Shown in pieces: positions 8,228 to 16,800 of a DNA stretch of 64,000 bases. The stretch comes from Streptomyces populi (lineage in GTDB: Bacteria > Actinomycetota > Actinomycetes > Streptomycetales > Streptomycetaceae). Location of the stretch: assembly GCF_002911015.1 (NCBI RefSeq), contig NZ_KZ626842.1, positions 124,001 to 188,000 of the forward strand, given 5' to 3'. The notes below the pieces were generated by a model that saw only the letters and a program-made list of their open reading frames with translations, was not told the origin of the DNA and ran no database searches. The first letter of the stretch is position 1; each line of letters starts with the position of its first letter. A program made the translations under genes and the position numbers.

Positions 8228-8683
8228 TCAGCGCCAGCCGTACCGCTCCCGCAGCCGGTGCACCACGGAGTTGAACCGCATCCGGTCCAGCGCGCAGGCC
8301 TCCCGCCGCATCCCCTCCTCGTGCAGCCGCAGCACGCGGTCCACGTTCACCCAGGAGTCCCGCCCGGTCCGGTCCCACGGTCCGCTGCCGATCGCCACCC
8401 ACTCACGGTCGCCGTTGTGCGCCTTGCTGGAGAGCTGGACGGCGAGCAGGGTGCCCGCGACCTCCCGGGCCACGACCAGCACCGGGCGGTCCTTGCCCCG
8501 GCCGTCGTTCTCCTCGAAGGGCACCCACGTCCAGACGATCTCACCGGGGTCGGGGTCGCCGTCGTGCGCGGGGGAGTACTCGGTCCTCACGGGGCCGACC
8601 TCGCGGGGCTCGGCCTCGGTGGTCGCGGAGGGGCCGTAGCGGCCGGGGACGTGTTCTTCGGTCTCATCGGTAAACGCGTTCAC
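8228..8683 (-). CDS. PemK/MazF-like protein
   Basis: About 151 residues from a GTG at 8683 (a GTG at 8692 is also possible; no strong ribosome site supports either). The C-terminal 110 residues follow the PemK/MazF fold: GEIVWTWVPFEEN, GRGKDRPVLVVARE, then LSSKAHNGDREWVAIGSGPWD and a C-terminal helix. MazF-type proteins are mRNA interferases paired with an antitoxin, but no small antitoxin gene lies next to this one, and the long acidic N-terminal extension is unlike a classical toxin. It is more likely a chromosomal, solitary member of the family with another role. Convergent with the PARG gene. Confidence 0.75.
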   Translation of the reverse strand: MNAFTDETEEHVPGRYGPSATTEAEPREVGPVRTEYSPAHDGDPDPGEIVWTWVPFEENDGRGKDRPVLVVAREVAGTLLAVQLSSKAHNGDREWVAIGSGPWDRTGRDSWVNVDRVLRLHEEGMRREACALDRMRFNSVVHRLRERYGWR

Positions 8684-8908
8684 GCGGGCCACGGTAGAGC
8701 CTGTGTTCGAGTCCGTGGCGGGCGGGTCCGGGCCGGAGGGCACCGCGCGCGGCCGGGGCCTGCCCCGATTCCCCGGCGGCACCGACCGCACGGCGCCACG
8801 CGCGTCGGCGGAACGGCGTCGGGCGTACGGGAGCCGTGGCCCGACTCCCTTACGCCCGAGCCCTGTTGATCGGAACTTCCGGTTCCCGCGCGCCTCAGCG
8901 CGCCGGCC

Positions 8909-10390
8909 TCACCCCTCCTTCTCCACGGGCACCTTCTCGCTGACCGGTGCCGCGAACCCGTTGAGTTCCGCCGTCGGGTTCTTGGCCTGGCTCCCCTCCG
9001 GGTTCATCGAGGCGAGCAACTGGCGTGCCAGCCCCAGGCCGGTGCCGCCCATGGTGAGCGCCTTGGCGAACAGGTCCGACATGCCGTCGGCGCCGTTGAG
9101 CAGCACCATGTGGTCCACGTTGCCGAACGCGCTCGCGCCCGCCTGGACGATCTCCGGCCAGTTCTCGGCGAGTTGCTGGGCGACGACCGCCTCCTGGTTC
9201 TCGGCCAGCGCGGCGGCCCGGGCCTGGATGGCCTCCGCCTCCGCGAGACCCTGGGCCCGGGTCGCCTCGGCAGTCGCGAGGCCCTTGGCCTTGGCGGCGG
9301 CGGCCTCGGCCTCACCGGTGGCCCGGGTCGCCTCCGCGGCCGCCGCGCCCCGCGCCTTGGTCGCCTCGGCCTCGGCGGTGGCCGCCGTCTTGACCCGGGT
9401 CGCCTCGGACGCGGCGGCGAGTTCGGTCTCCCTGGCCTTGGCCTGTGCCGCCGAGATCCGCGCGTCGCGCTCGGCCTCGGCCCGCGCCCGGATCTCGTAC
9501 GCCTTGGCGTCCGCCGGCTTGCGGACATCCGCTTGGAGCTGCTGCTCGCGGCGGTGCGCCTCCAGTTCGGCGACCCGTGTCTCCTGGACGACGACGTCCT
9601 GCTGGGCGGCCGCCGCCGCGAGCGGGCCGGCCATCTGGGCCGTCGCCGCGGCCTTGTCCCGCTCGGCCTGGTAACCGGCCTGCTGGATCTCGCTGTCCCG
9701 GGTCGCCTCCGCCATCCGTGCCGCGGCCTTCTGCTCGGCCTCGGTGGCCAGCCGGTTCGCCTCGGCCTGCGCGATACGCGCGTCACGCTGCACGGCGGCG
9801 GCGTGCGGCATGGCCAGGTTCCGGATGTACCCGGTCGGGTCCTCGATCTCGTGGATCTGCAGCGAGTCGACGATCAGGCCGAGCTTCTCCATCTCCGTAC
9901 CGCACGCGGCCCGGGTCTGGCCGGTCAGCTTCTCCCGGTCGCGGATCATGTCCTCGACGGTCAACCCGCCGACGATGGACCGCAGATGACCCGCGAACAC
10001 GTTGTGGACCCGTTCCGCCATCATCTTCTGCTGGTCGAGGAAACGGCGCCCCGCGTTGGCGATCGACACGAAGTCGTCGCCCACCTTGAAGATGACCACG
10101 CCCCGCACCTTGAGCGGAATGCCCTGGGTGGTCACGCAGTCCACGTGCAGCTCGGTCTCGTTGAGGTCGAGCGAGATCTTCCGCACCGCCTGCACGCCCG
10201 GCAGCACCAGCGTGCCGCGGCCCGTCACGATGCGGAAACCCATGCCCTCTTCGAGGCCCTCGGTCCGATGCTTCGAACCGGAGATGATCAACGCTTCGTT
10301 GGGCTCCGCGACACGCCACATGAGCTTGAAGACCACAACGACGAAGACCAGTGCGAGAACGACGGCCCCCGCAACGACGCCGACAACCAT
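8909..10390 (-). CDS. Flotillin-like SPFH/band-7 membrane protein
   Basis: The 493-residue product has one N-terminal hydrophobic segment (about residues 4-24), an SPFH domain (roughly 30-220, including GRGTLVLPGVQAVRKISLDL) and a long Ala/Glu-rich coiled coil (about 200-420) typical of flotillin, a scaffold of membrane microdomains. The ATG at 10390 is preceded seven bases upstream by AAGGGGG; an ATG at 10396 sits too close to this site. A small NfeD-like OB-fold gene lies immediately upstream on the same strand, the usual flotillin partner. The coding strand shows many near-repeats encoding the EA-rich coil. Confidence 0.92.
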   Translation of the reverse strand: MVVGVVAGAVVLALVFVVVVFKLMWRVAEPNEALIISGSKHRTEGLEEGMGFRIVTGRGTLVLPGVQAVRKISLDLNETELHVDCVTTQGIPLKVRGVVIFKVGDDFVSIANAGRRFLDQQKMMAERVHNVFAGHLRSIVGGLTVEDMIRDREKLTGQTRAACGTEMEKLGLIVDSLQIHEIEDPTGYIRNLAMPHAAAVQRDARIAQAEANRLATEAEQKAAARMAEATRDSEIQQAGYQAERDKAAATAQMAGPLAAAAAQQDVVVQETRVAELEAHRREQQLQADVRKPADAKAYEIRARAEAERDARISAAQAKARETELAAASEATRVKTAATAEAEATKARGAAAAEATRATGEAEAAAAKAKGLATAEATRAQGLAEAEAIQARAAALAENQEAVVAQQLAENWPEIVQAGASAFGNVDHMVLLNGADGMSDLFAKALTMGGTGLGLARQLLASMNPEGSQAKNPTAELNGFAAPVSEKVPVEKEG

Positions 10391-10601
10391 CGGCATGCGC
10401 CCCCTTTGGATGGTGCCCTTTCGGCACCGAACGAACGGGAGTGTGCTCCTCGCCGACGGCGGGGTACAGGGCTCGGCGAATCCTTGTCGCGTTCTTGACG
10501 CGTACGGCTCTCACCTGGGACGAACGTAGCTCAACTGTCACGAGGGCAGAGCGAGTTGGATCGTCGGCTCCTCGAGTCGCCGGAGCCGGCCGGAGCGTGA
10601 G

Positions 10602-10820
10602 TCAGCCGTCGTACGCGGCCGAGACGTACACCGTGCGCGGCGGCAGGTACTCCACCACCATCACCACCGTGCCCCGCTCGATGCGGTCCTGCGGCGAGGC
10701 CGGATACGCCAGGAAGTGCTCGGCGCCGCCGCGCACCCGGACCATCACCTCGCCGACGAGCCCGGGTCCGACCGTGCCGGTGACCCGTCCCATCAAACCG
10801 ACCATCGAGGCATCGTCCAT
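10602..10820 (-). CDS. Small NfeD-like OB-fold protein
   Basis: A 72-residue protein with no membrane segment. Its sequence reads as a five-stranded OB fold of the NfeD C-terminal type: GRVTGTVGPGLVGEVMVRV, a central PASPQDRIERGTVVMVVEYL and a final VYVSAA strand. NfeD-domain proteins associate with flotillins, and this gene is 211 bp upstream of one in the same orientation, so they probably act together at the membrane. A GTG at 10826 is an alternative start. Its lack of any transmembrane helix or protease domain makes it a minimal version of the family. Confidence 0.75.
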   Translation of the reverse strand: MDDASMVGLMGRVTGTVGPGLVGEVMVRVRGGAEHFLAYPASPQDRIERGTVVMVVEYLPPRTVYVSAAYDG

Positions 10821-10846
10821 GGTCACAGCGTAAGGCGCGAACCCGT

Positions 10847-12271
10847 CTACGCGGCCGGGGAGTCCGCGACGGTTTCCCGCGGAGGCCACAGTTCGTGCCA
10901 GCGCCGGTCCGCCTCCAACTGCGCGGCCAGCGACACCAGCAGGGGCTCGCTGTCGGCCGGGCCGAGCAACTGCGCGCCGACCGGGAGCCCTTCGCCGACG
11001 AAGCCCGCGGGGACGTTGACGCCCGGCCAGCCGAGGACGTTCCACGGCCAGGCGTACGGGCAGGCCGCGATCATGGCCCGGTCGGTGCGGACACCGCCCA
11101 GGCCGAGCATCGAGCCGATCCGCGGCGGGGGAGCGGCGGTCGTCGGGGTGAGCAGCACGTCGTAGGTGCCGAAGAGCGCGCCGACGCGCCGCTGAAGTCT
11201 CACCTCGGCCCGGCGGGCCACCCGCAGCGGCGCGCCTCCGAGCAGCCGGCCGAGGCGCGCCGCGTCGTGGGTGCGCCGGTCGAGGAGTTCGGGGAAGGGC
11301 GTGGCGTGGACGTGCTCGGCGATGCCCGCCGTGGCGCGCGGGACGAACGTGAGCCCGATCGGCCCGTAGCGCGGGTCGGCCTCCTCGACCGTGTGCCCGA
11401 GCGCGGCGAGCCGCTCCGCGAGCGCGAGGACCTTCGCCCGTACGGCGGGGTCGAGCCGCGCGGGCAGCGCGGTGAAGGGCGGTTTCAGCGACAGCGCGAT
11501 GCGCAGCCGGCCCGGATCGCGGCCCACGGCGTCGCTGACGCGCAGTGCGGCGGGCCGGTGCAGATCGCCCTCGTGACTGCCGCTCGCCGCGTCCAGCAGC
11601 AGGGCCGCGTCCGCGACGGTGCGGGCGAGCGTGCCGTTGACCGTGATGCCCTGGAAGGACTCCGGGCGCGGCCAGGTCGAGATCCGGCCGCGCTGCGGCT
11701 TGATGCCGACCAGATGCGTCCAGGCGGCCGGGATGCGGACCGAGCCGGCCCCGTCCGAGCCCAGCGCCGCGGGCACCAGGCCCGCGGCCACGGCGGCCGC
11801 GGAGCCCCCGGACGAGCCGCCCGGGGTGTGCCCGTGGTGCCAGGGGTTGCGGGTCGCGCCGAAGGCCGGGCCCTCGGTGAAGGGCCACTGGCCCAGCTCA
11901 CAGGCGTTGGTCTTGCCGATCACGACGGCACCGGCCGCGCGCAGCCGGCGGACCGCCTCGCCGTCCTCGGCCACCGGGGGGAAGTCGCCCCGACGGCCGA
12001 ACGCGGTCGGTTCGCCCGCCACGTCCATGTCGTCCTTGACCGCGACCGGCACCCCGAGCAGCGGCCGCCGCCCGCCCGCCGCCAGTTCCGCGTCCGCCAC
12101 GTCCGCCTCCGCGAGGGCGGCCTCGGCGCACACCAGCCGGAAGGCGTTCACCGTGGGCCGGGCCGCCTCGATCCGGGCGAGTGCCCGCTCCACCAGCTCG
12201 CGCGAACTCACCTCGCCCGCGTCCAGCGCACGCGCGCTCTCCGCCAGCCCTGGAGCACGGTCGGGAACCAT
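10847..12271 (-). CDS. Amidase (amidase signature family)
   Basis: A 474-residue cytoplasmic amidase-signature enzyme with the Ser-cisSer-Lys triad: Lys79 in VAVKDDMD, the Ser-Ser pair 153-154 in PGGSSGGSAAA, and nucleophile Ser177 in GSDGAGSVRIPA (the common form is GSDTGGSIR). It hydrolyses an unidentified amide; nothing here marks it as GatA, since no gatB/gatC is near. The ATG at 12271 is chosen because GGAGGTGA ends six bases before it; a GTG at 12280 lies within that ribosome site. Divergent from a LacI regulator, with palindromes between them, so it may be under that regulator's control. Confidence 0.9.
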   Translation of the reverse strand: MVPDRAPGLAESARALDAGEVSSRELVERALARIEAARPTVNAFRLVCAEAALAEADVADAELAAGGRRPLLGVPVAVKDDMDVAGEPTAFGRRGDFPPVAEDGEAVRRLRAAGAVVIGKTNACELGQWPFTEGPAFGATRNPWHHGHTPGGSSGGSAAAVAAGLVPAALGSDGAGSVRIPAAWTHLVGIKPQRGRISTWPRPESFQGITVNGTLARTVADAALLLDAASGSHEGDLHRPAALRVSDAVGRDPGRLRIALSLKPPFTALPARLDPAVRAKVLALAERLAALGHTVEEADPRYGPIGLTFVPRATAGIAEHVHATPFPELLDRRTHDAARLGRLLGGAPLRVARRAEVRLQRRVGALFGTYDVLLTPTTAAPPPRIGSMLGLGGVRTDRAMIAACPYAWPWNVLGWPGVNVPAGFVGEGLPVGAQLLGPADSEPLLVSLAAQLEADRRWHELWPPRETVADSPAA

Positions 12272-12296
12272 CCGGGTCACCTCCGAAGCGGTCGTC

Positions 12297-12373
12297 TACC
12301 GAACGGTAACCTCTGGACCCGCGTGACGGTACAGGGCATTCAACCTCCTTTACGGAAGCGGGAGTTCCGTAAA
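12297..12373. promoter_or_regulatory. Divergent control region with two candidate operators
   Basis: Two palindromes lie between the amidase and the LacI gene: TACCGAACGGTA at 12297-12308, and TTTACGGAA / TTCCGTAAA arms at 12349-12357 and 12365-12373 separated by 7 bp. The second is a perfect inverted repeat and A+T-rich against its surroundings. Either could bind the adjacent LacI-family protein. Confidence 0.5.
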
Positions 12374-12440
12374 TCGCGGACCCGATCGGGCGCCCCGGCG
12401 CGAGGCGGTGTCCGGGCCCTCTGCAAGGATGCGTCGCGTC

Positions 12441-13478
12441 ATGGTGCAGATACCGAAACAGTCCGCCGGCCGCCCGGCGCCCGTACGACGTCCCGTACCG
12501 ACCAGTGCCGACGTGGCGCGCTTGGCGGGTGTCTCCCGCGCGACCGTCTCGTACGTCCTGAACAACACCAGCGCCGTCCGGATCAGCGAGCCCACCCGGC
12601 GCCGGGTCCGCGAGGCCGCCGAGGAACTCGGGTACGTCCCGCACGCGGCCGCCCGCAGTCTGCGTGCCGGACACAGTCGCATGGTCCTGATGCCCGCCCC
12701 GGCCGTTCCCGTCGGCCCGCTCTACCACCGGTTCTTCGCCGAACTCCAGTCGGAGCTCGGCCGGCTGGACTACACCGTCGTGCAGTACGGCAGCGTCGGC
12801 CTGCGCGGCGACGAGGCCGCCCGTGCCTGGGCGGAACTGCGCCCGGTCGCCGTGCTGGTGCCCGGCAGCGGCCTCGGCCCCCAGGGTGTGGCGGTCCTCA
12901 AGCGGGCCGGGGCCCGCGCCGTGGTCACCCTGGGCCCCGAGCGGGTCGAGGGCGCCCACGCGCTGCTCATGGACCACGACCGGGTCGGCCACTGCGCGGG
13001 CGTCCACCTGCTGTCCCGGGGCCGCCGCCGCATCGGCGTGGTGATGCCCGAGGAGGGCGGCCTGGAGATCTTCTCCAGGCCCCGCCTCGACGGTGTCCGG
13101 CGGGCCCTGCGGGACACGGACGCGATGGTGGCCGAGCTGCCGCTCGCGTACGAGGAGGAGGCCGCCGCCCGGCTCGCGGGGCGCTGGCGTTCCCTCGGCC
13201 TCGACGCGGTCTTCGGGTACAACGACGAGTACGCGATGCTCCTCATGCGCGCCCTTCAGGACGAGGGCGTCGCCGTCCCGGACGAGACCGCCGTCGTCGG
13301 TGCCGACGACCTCATGCTCGGGAGGCTGCTCAGACCCCGGCTGAGCACCGTGCACCTCGACCTGCCCTCCGGCCGTGACCTGGCCGAACTGGTCGACCGG
13401 GCGGTCCGTGAGCCGGGTGCCGAGCCCGAGACGCACGAGGTGCTGGGCGCGCGCGTCGTGCACCGCGCGTCGAGCTGA
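12441..13478 (+). CDS. LacI-family transcriptional regulator
   Basis: 345 residues: an N-terminal LacI helix-turn-helix (about 21-42, TSADVARLAGVSRATVSYVL) with the hinge segment RSLRAGHSRMV, then a periplasmic-binding-protein-like sensor domain (FGYNDEYAMLLMRAL, GADDLMLGRLLRPRLSTVHLD). The start at 12441 is uncertain: ATG codons at 12429 and 12408 are in frame, and the AAGG at 12425 fits 12441 best. It is divergent from the amidase and 91 bp before pobA on its own strand, so it may control either the amidase or the aromatic-degradation genes. The effector cannot be read from sequence. Confidence 0.88.
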   Translation: MVQIPKQSAGRPAPVRRPVPTSADVARLAGVSRATVSYVLNNTSAVRISEPTRRRVREAAEELGYVPHAAARSLRAGHSRMVLMPAPAVPVGPLYHRFFAELQSELGRLDYTVVQYGSVGLRGDEAARAWAELRPVAVLVPGSGLGPQGVAVLKRAGARAVVTLGPERVEGAHALLMDHDRVGHCAGVHLLSRGRRRIGVVMPEEGGLEIFSRPRLDGVRRALRDTDAMVAELPLAYEEEAAARLAGRWRSLGLDAVFGYNDEYAMLLMRALQDEGVAVPDETAVVGADDLMLGRLLRPRLSTVHLDLPSGRDLAELVDRAVREPGAEPETHEVLGARVVHRASS

Positions 13479-13569
13479 GAGAGGCTGGTGCCGCGGCGGG
13501 CGACGGGCCCGTCCGCCCGGCCCGCGCGCGGCCGGGCCGGAGTTCGGCACCGGACGGCGGAGGCGTGTC

Positions 13570-14775
13570 ATGCGGACCACGGTCGGCATCATCGGTGCGG
13601 GCCCGGCGGGGCTTCTGCTGGCCCGGCTGCTGCACCGGGCGGGGATCGACTGCGTCGTCCTGGAGAGCAGGTCGCGCGCGTACGCCGAAGGGCGTCAGCG
13701 GGCCGGCATGCTGGAGCAGGGCACGGTCGACACCCTGCGCGCGTGCGGAGCGGGCGAGCGGCTGGACGCCGAGGGCCTGGTCCACCACGGGATCGAGCTG
13801 CGTTTCGAGGGGGAGCGCCACCACGTCGACTTCCCCGGGCTCACCGGCGGCCGGACCGTCACGATCTACGCCCAGACGGAGATCGTGAAGGACCTCATCT
13901 CCCTCCAACTCGCCGACGGACCGACCCTGTTGTTCGAGGCCGAGGCGCTCGCCGTGGAGAAGCCGGAGAGTGGGTCACCCGTCGTGCGGTTCGTGTGCGG
14001 GGGGCGCGAGCGGACGCTGGCCTGTGACTGGGTGGTGGGCTGCGACGGCGGCCACGGCATCGCGCGTGCCGCGTTCCCGGCCGGGGCGGGCCGCACGTAC
14101 GCGCACGACTACCCGTACTCCTGGCTCGGCATCCTCGCCGATGTGCCGCCCTCCTGCGAGGAGTTGATCTACGCCCGGGGTGCCGGCGGCTTCGCCCTGC
14201 ACAGCATGCGCTCCCCGTCGGTGTCCCGGTTCTACCTCCAGGTCCCGAACGGAACGGACCCCGCCGACTGGCCCGACGAGCGCGTCTGGGACGAACTGGC
14301 CGCGCGCTTCGCGGTCGACGGGGACTGGCGGCTGGAGCGCGGACCCGTCACCGCCAAATCGGTCACTCCCATGCGCAGCCGGGTCCACGAGCCGATGCGC
14401 CACGGACGGCTGTTCCTGGCCGGGGACGCCGCCCACACCGTGCCGCCGACCGGAGCCAAGGGACTCAACCTCGCGGTGTCCGACGTACGGCTCCTGGCCC
14501 GTGGCTTCGCCGAGCTGCACCGCTCCGGATCGGCCGAACTCCTGGACAAATACTCGGAGTTGGCCTTGGAAAGAGTGTGGCAGGCGACGCGCTTCTCGTA
14601 CGACATGACTAGGATGTTGCACGCTCAACCAGATGGGGACGCCTTCGAACACCGGATGCAGCTCGCGCGACTGCGCCGGATCACGGTGTCCCGTCCCGCC
14701 GCCGCCGAACTGGCCGCGAACTACACGGGACTTCCACTGCCCACAGCCGCGGGGCCCGCCGCGTCCCGATGGTGA
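13570..14775 (+). CDS. pobA: 4-hydroxybenzoate 3-monooxygenase
   Basis: The 401-residue flavoprotein is close in length to p-hydroxybenzoate hydroxylase (about 394). It shows the FAD fingerprint GIIGAGPAGLLLARLL at the N-terminus, the AGMLEQGTVDTLRACG segment typical of this enzyme, the GCDGGHG DG motif and the FLAGDAAHTVPPTGAKGLN GD motif. It converts 4-hydroxybenzoate to protocatechuate using NAD(P)H and oxygen. GGAGG lies six bases before the ATG. The next gene, 24 bp downstream, is an aldehyde dehydrogenase that could supply its substrate. No protocatechuate ring-cleavage genes are in the window. Confidence 0.92.
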   Translation: MRTTVGIIGAGPAGLLLARLLHRAGIDCVVLESRSRAYAEGRQRAGMLEQGTVDTLRACGAGERLDAEGLVHHGIELRFEGERHHVDFPGLTGGRTVTIYAQTEIVKDLISLQLADGPTLLFEAEALAVEKPESGSPVVRFVCGGRERTLACDWVVGCDGGHGIARAAFPAGAGRTYAHDYPYSWLGILADVPPSCEELIYARGAGGFALHSMRSPSVSRFYLQVPNGTDPADWPDERVWDELAARFAVDGDWRLERGPVTAKSVTPMRSRVHEPMRHGRLFLAGDAAHTVPPTGAKGLNLAVSDVRLLARGFAELHRSGSAELLDKYSELALERVWQATRFSYDMTRMLHAQPDGDAFEHRMQLARLRRITVSRPAAAELAANYTGLPLPTAAGPAASRW

Positions 14776-14799
14776 CCGGTGAACGATCGGAGAGCCGAC

Positions 14800-16236
14800 A
14801 TGCCGCTGCTCGACCCCACGACCTGGCAGTCCCGCCCGCTCCTGGGCGACGAGTACACCGTCACCGAGCCCGCCACCGGCGAGGGCCTCGGCACCCTCGG
14901 GCTCGCCGCCGCCGAGGACGTCGCGACGGCCGCGCGGACCGCCCGTGCCGCACAGACCGAGTGGGCCAGGACCCCGCACCTCGTCCGCGCCGCCGTACTG
15001 CGCCGGGCGGGCGACCTCTTCGCCGCCCACGCCGACGAACTGCGCGAGTGGATCGTGCGGGAGTCCGGCTCCGTCCCGGGCAAGGCGGACTTCGAACTGC
15101 ACGTCGCCGCCCAGGAGTGCTACGAGGCGGCCGCCCTCGCCTCCCGCCCGACGGGCCAGGTCCTGCCCTCGGAGGCGCCGAGGCTGTCGTACACCCGCCG
15201 GGTCCCGGTCGGTGTCGTGGGCGTGATCGCGCCCTTCAACGCGCCGCTGATCCTCTCGATCCGCTCGGTCGCCCCGGCGCTCGCGCTCGGCAACGGCGTC
15301 GTGCTGAAGCCGGATCCGCGCACGGCCGTGTGCGGCGGCCTCGCGCTCGGAGCCGTGTTCGCCGAGGCGGGCCTGCCGGACGGGCTGCTCCAGATCGTGC
15401 CCGGAGGCCCCGAGGCGGGCCGGGCGCTGGTCACCGACCCCCTGGTCCCGGTCGTCTCCTTCACCGGCTCGACCGCCGCGGGACGTGCGGTCGGTGAGGC
15501 GGCGGGCCGTCATCTCAAGCGCGCGCACCTGGAGTTGGGCGGCAACTCCGCCCTGGTCGTCCTCGAGGACGCCGATCTCGACGCGGTGATCTCCACGGCG
15601 GCCTGGGGCTCGTTCTTCCACCAGGGCCAGATCTGCATGACGACCGGACGCCACCTGGTCCACGCCTCGCTGTACGAGGAGTACGTCGAGCGGCTCGCCG
15701 CCAAGGCCGACTCGCTGGCCGTCGGCGACCCGCACCGCGAACAGGTGCACCTCGGGCCGGTCATCGACGAGGCCCAGCTCGCGAAGATCCGGGGGCTGGT
15801 GGAGTCCAGTACCGCGGGCGGCGCGAAACTGGCGGCGGGCGGCACGCACGAGAGGCTCTTCTACCGGCCCACCGTCCTCGCCGGGGTCGACGACACGACC
15901 CCGGCGTACGCGGAGGAGGTCTTCGGCCCGGTCGCACCGGTCCGCTCCTTCGCCACCCTCGAGGAGGCCGCGGCCCTGGCCGCGGCGGGACCGTACGGCC
16001 TCTCCCTGGGCATCGTCACCCGGGACGCCGCCCGCGGCCTCGAACTCGCCGAGCGCGTCCCGACCGGAATCGCCCACATCAACGACCAGACCGTCAACGA
16101 CGAGGCCGTCGCGCCCTTCGGCGGTACGGCCGCCTCCGGCACCGGCGCCCGCTTCGGCGGCGAGGCCAACCTGGACGCCTTCACCGACCTGCGGTGGACG
16201 ACGGTGCGCGGGGACGTGGCGGGGTACCCGTTCTAG
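14800..16236 (+). CDS. Aromatic (benzaldehyde-type) aldehyde dehydrogenase
   Basis: A 478-residue NAD(P)-dependent aldehyde dehydrogenase with catalytic Cys279 (HQGQICMTTGR), general base Glu245 (LELGGNSALVV) and oxyanion Asn147 (APFNAPL), plus FTGST at 221-225. The sequence is most like benzaldehyde/vanillin dehydrogenases. Placed 24 bp after pobA, it probably oxidises 4-hydroxybenzaldehyde to 4-hydroxybenzoate; vanillin or benzaldehyde are alternatives. ATG 14800 has GGAGAG upstream; a GTG at 14779 is less likely. A GC-rich hairpin follows the stop. Function class is firm; the substrate is inferred from its neighbour. Confidence 0.88.
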   Translation: MPLLDPTTWQSRPLLGDEYTVTEPATGEGLGTLGLAAAEDVATAARTARAAQTEWARTPHLVRAAVLRRAGDLFAAHADELREWIVRESGSVPGKADFELHVAAQECYEAAALASRPTGQVLPSEAPRLSYTRRVPVGVVGVIAPFNAPLILSIRSVAPALALGNGVVLKPDPRTAVCGGLALGAVFAEAGLPDGLLQIVPGGPEAGRALVTDPLVPVVSFTGSTAAGRAVGEAAGRHLKRAHLELGGNSALVVLEDADLDAVISTAAWGSFFHQGQICMTTGRHLVHASLYEEYVERLAAKADSLAVGDPHREQVHLGPVIDEAQLAKIRGLVESSTAGGAKLAAGGTHERLFYRPTVLAGVDDTTPAYAEEVFGPVAPVRSFATLEEAAALAAAGPYGLSLGIVTRDAARGLELAERVPTGIAHINDQTVNDEAVAPFGGTAASGTGARFGGEANLDAFTDLRWTTVRGDVAGYPF

Positions 16237-16255
16237 GGCGCCGGGACCCGGAGAC

Positions 16256-16288
16256 CGGGCCCGGGCGTGCCGCACCGGCCCGGGCCCG
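16256..16288. terminator. Bidirectional terminator hairpin
   Basis: Arms 16256-16266 and 16278-16288 form an 11-bp perfect GC stem with an 11-nt loop, lying between the convergent aldehyde dehydrogenase and thioredoxin genes. Position and symmetry suit a terminator for both. Confidence 0.6.
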
Positions 16289-16303
16289 CCCGACGTCCTT
16301 GGC

Positions 16304-16681
16304 CTACTCGGTCTTCCCGGCCTGCTGGGCCGCGACCGACTTGCGCACCTCGTCCATGTCCAGCTTCCGGGCCTGCCCGATGACGTCGTCCAGGGCGGCC
16401 GCGGGCAGCGCCCCGGGCTGGGCGAAGATCGCGACCTGGTCGCGCACGATCATCAGGGTCGGGATCGACTGGATGTCGAAGGCCGCCGCCAGCTCCGGCT
16501 GCGCCTCCGTGTCGACCTTGGCGAAGACCAGGTCGGGGTTGGCCGCGGCGGCCTTCTCGTAGACCGGGGCGAACTGACGGCACGGCCCGCACCACTCCGC
16601 CCAGAAGTCGATCAGGACGAACTCGTTGTCCGTGACCGTCCGGTCGAAGTTCTCCTTGGTGAGCTCAACGGTGCTGCTCAT
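16304..16681 (-). CDS. trxA: Thioredoxin
   Basis: A 125-residue cytoplasmic thioredoxin with the canonical redox site WCGPC (Cys31, Cys34) in FWAEWCGPCRQFAPVYEK, the cis-proline loop IQSIPTLMIV and a slightly long acidic C-terminus (about 15 residues beyond E. coli TrxA). It reduces protein disulfides using thioredoxin reductase, which is not encoded nearby. It diverges from a disulfide-reductase-fold flavoprotein across a 119-bp gap, suggesting a shared redox-stress context. Gene number cannot be judged from this window, so the symbol is generic. Confidence 0.95.
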   Translation of the reverse strand: MSSTVELTKENFDRTVTDNEFVLIDFWAEWCGPCRQFAPVYEKAAAANPDLVFAKVDTEAQPELAAAFDIQSIPTLMIVRDQVAIFAQPGALPAAALDDVIGQARKLDMDEVRKSVAAQQAGKTE

Positions 16682-16800
16682 TCCATTTCCCTCTTCCTCG
16701 CGTCCGGGTCATGCCGGTCAGCACAACGCCACCCACCGGGGGCCTATTCCGGGTGCGTACCCGTGTGGCCACCGTGCACACCAGCAACCAGACTGACCCC

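Noticed and set aside
13975..16275. 766-codon minus-strand frame opposite pobA and the aldehyde dehydrogenase
   Set aside because: Antisense to two genes with intact catalytic motifs; composition is Gly/Arg/Asp-rich as expected of a shadow frame.
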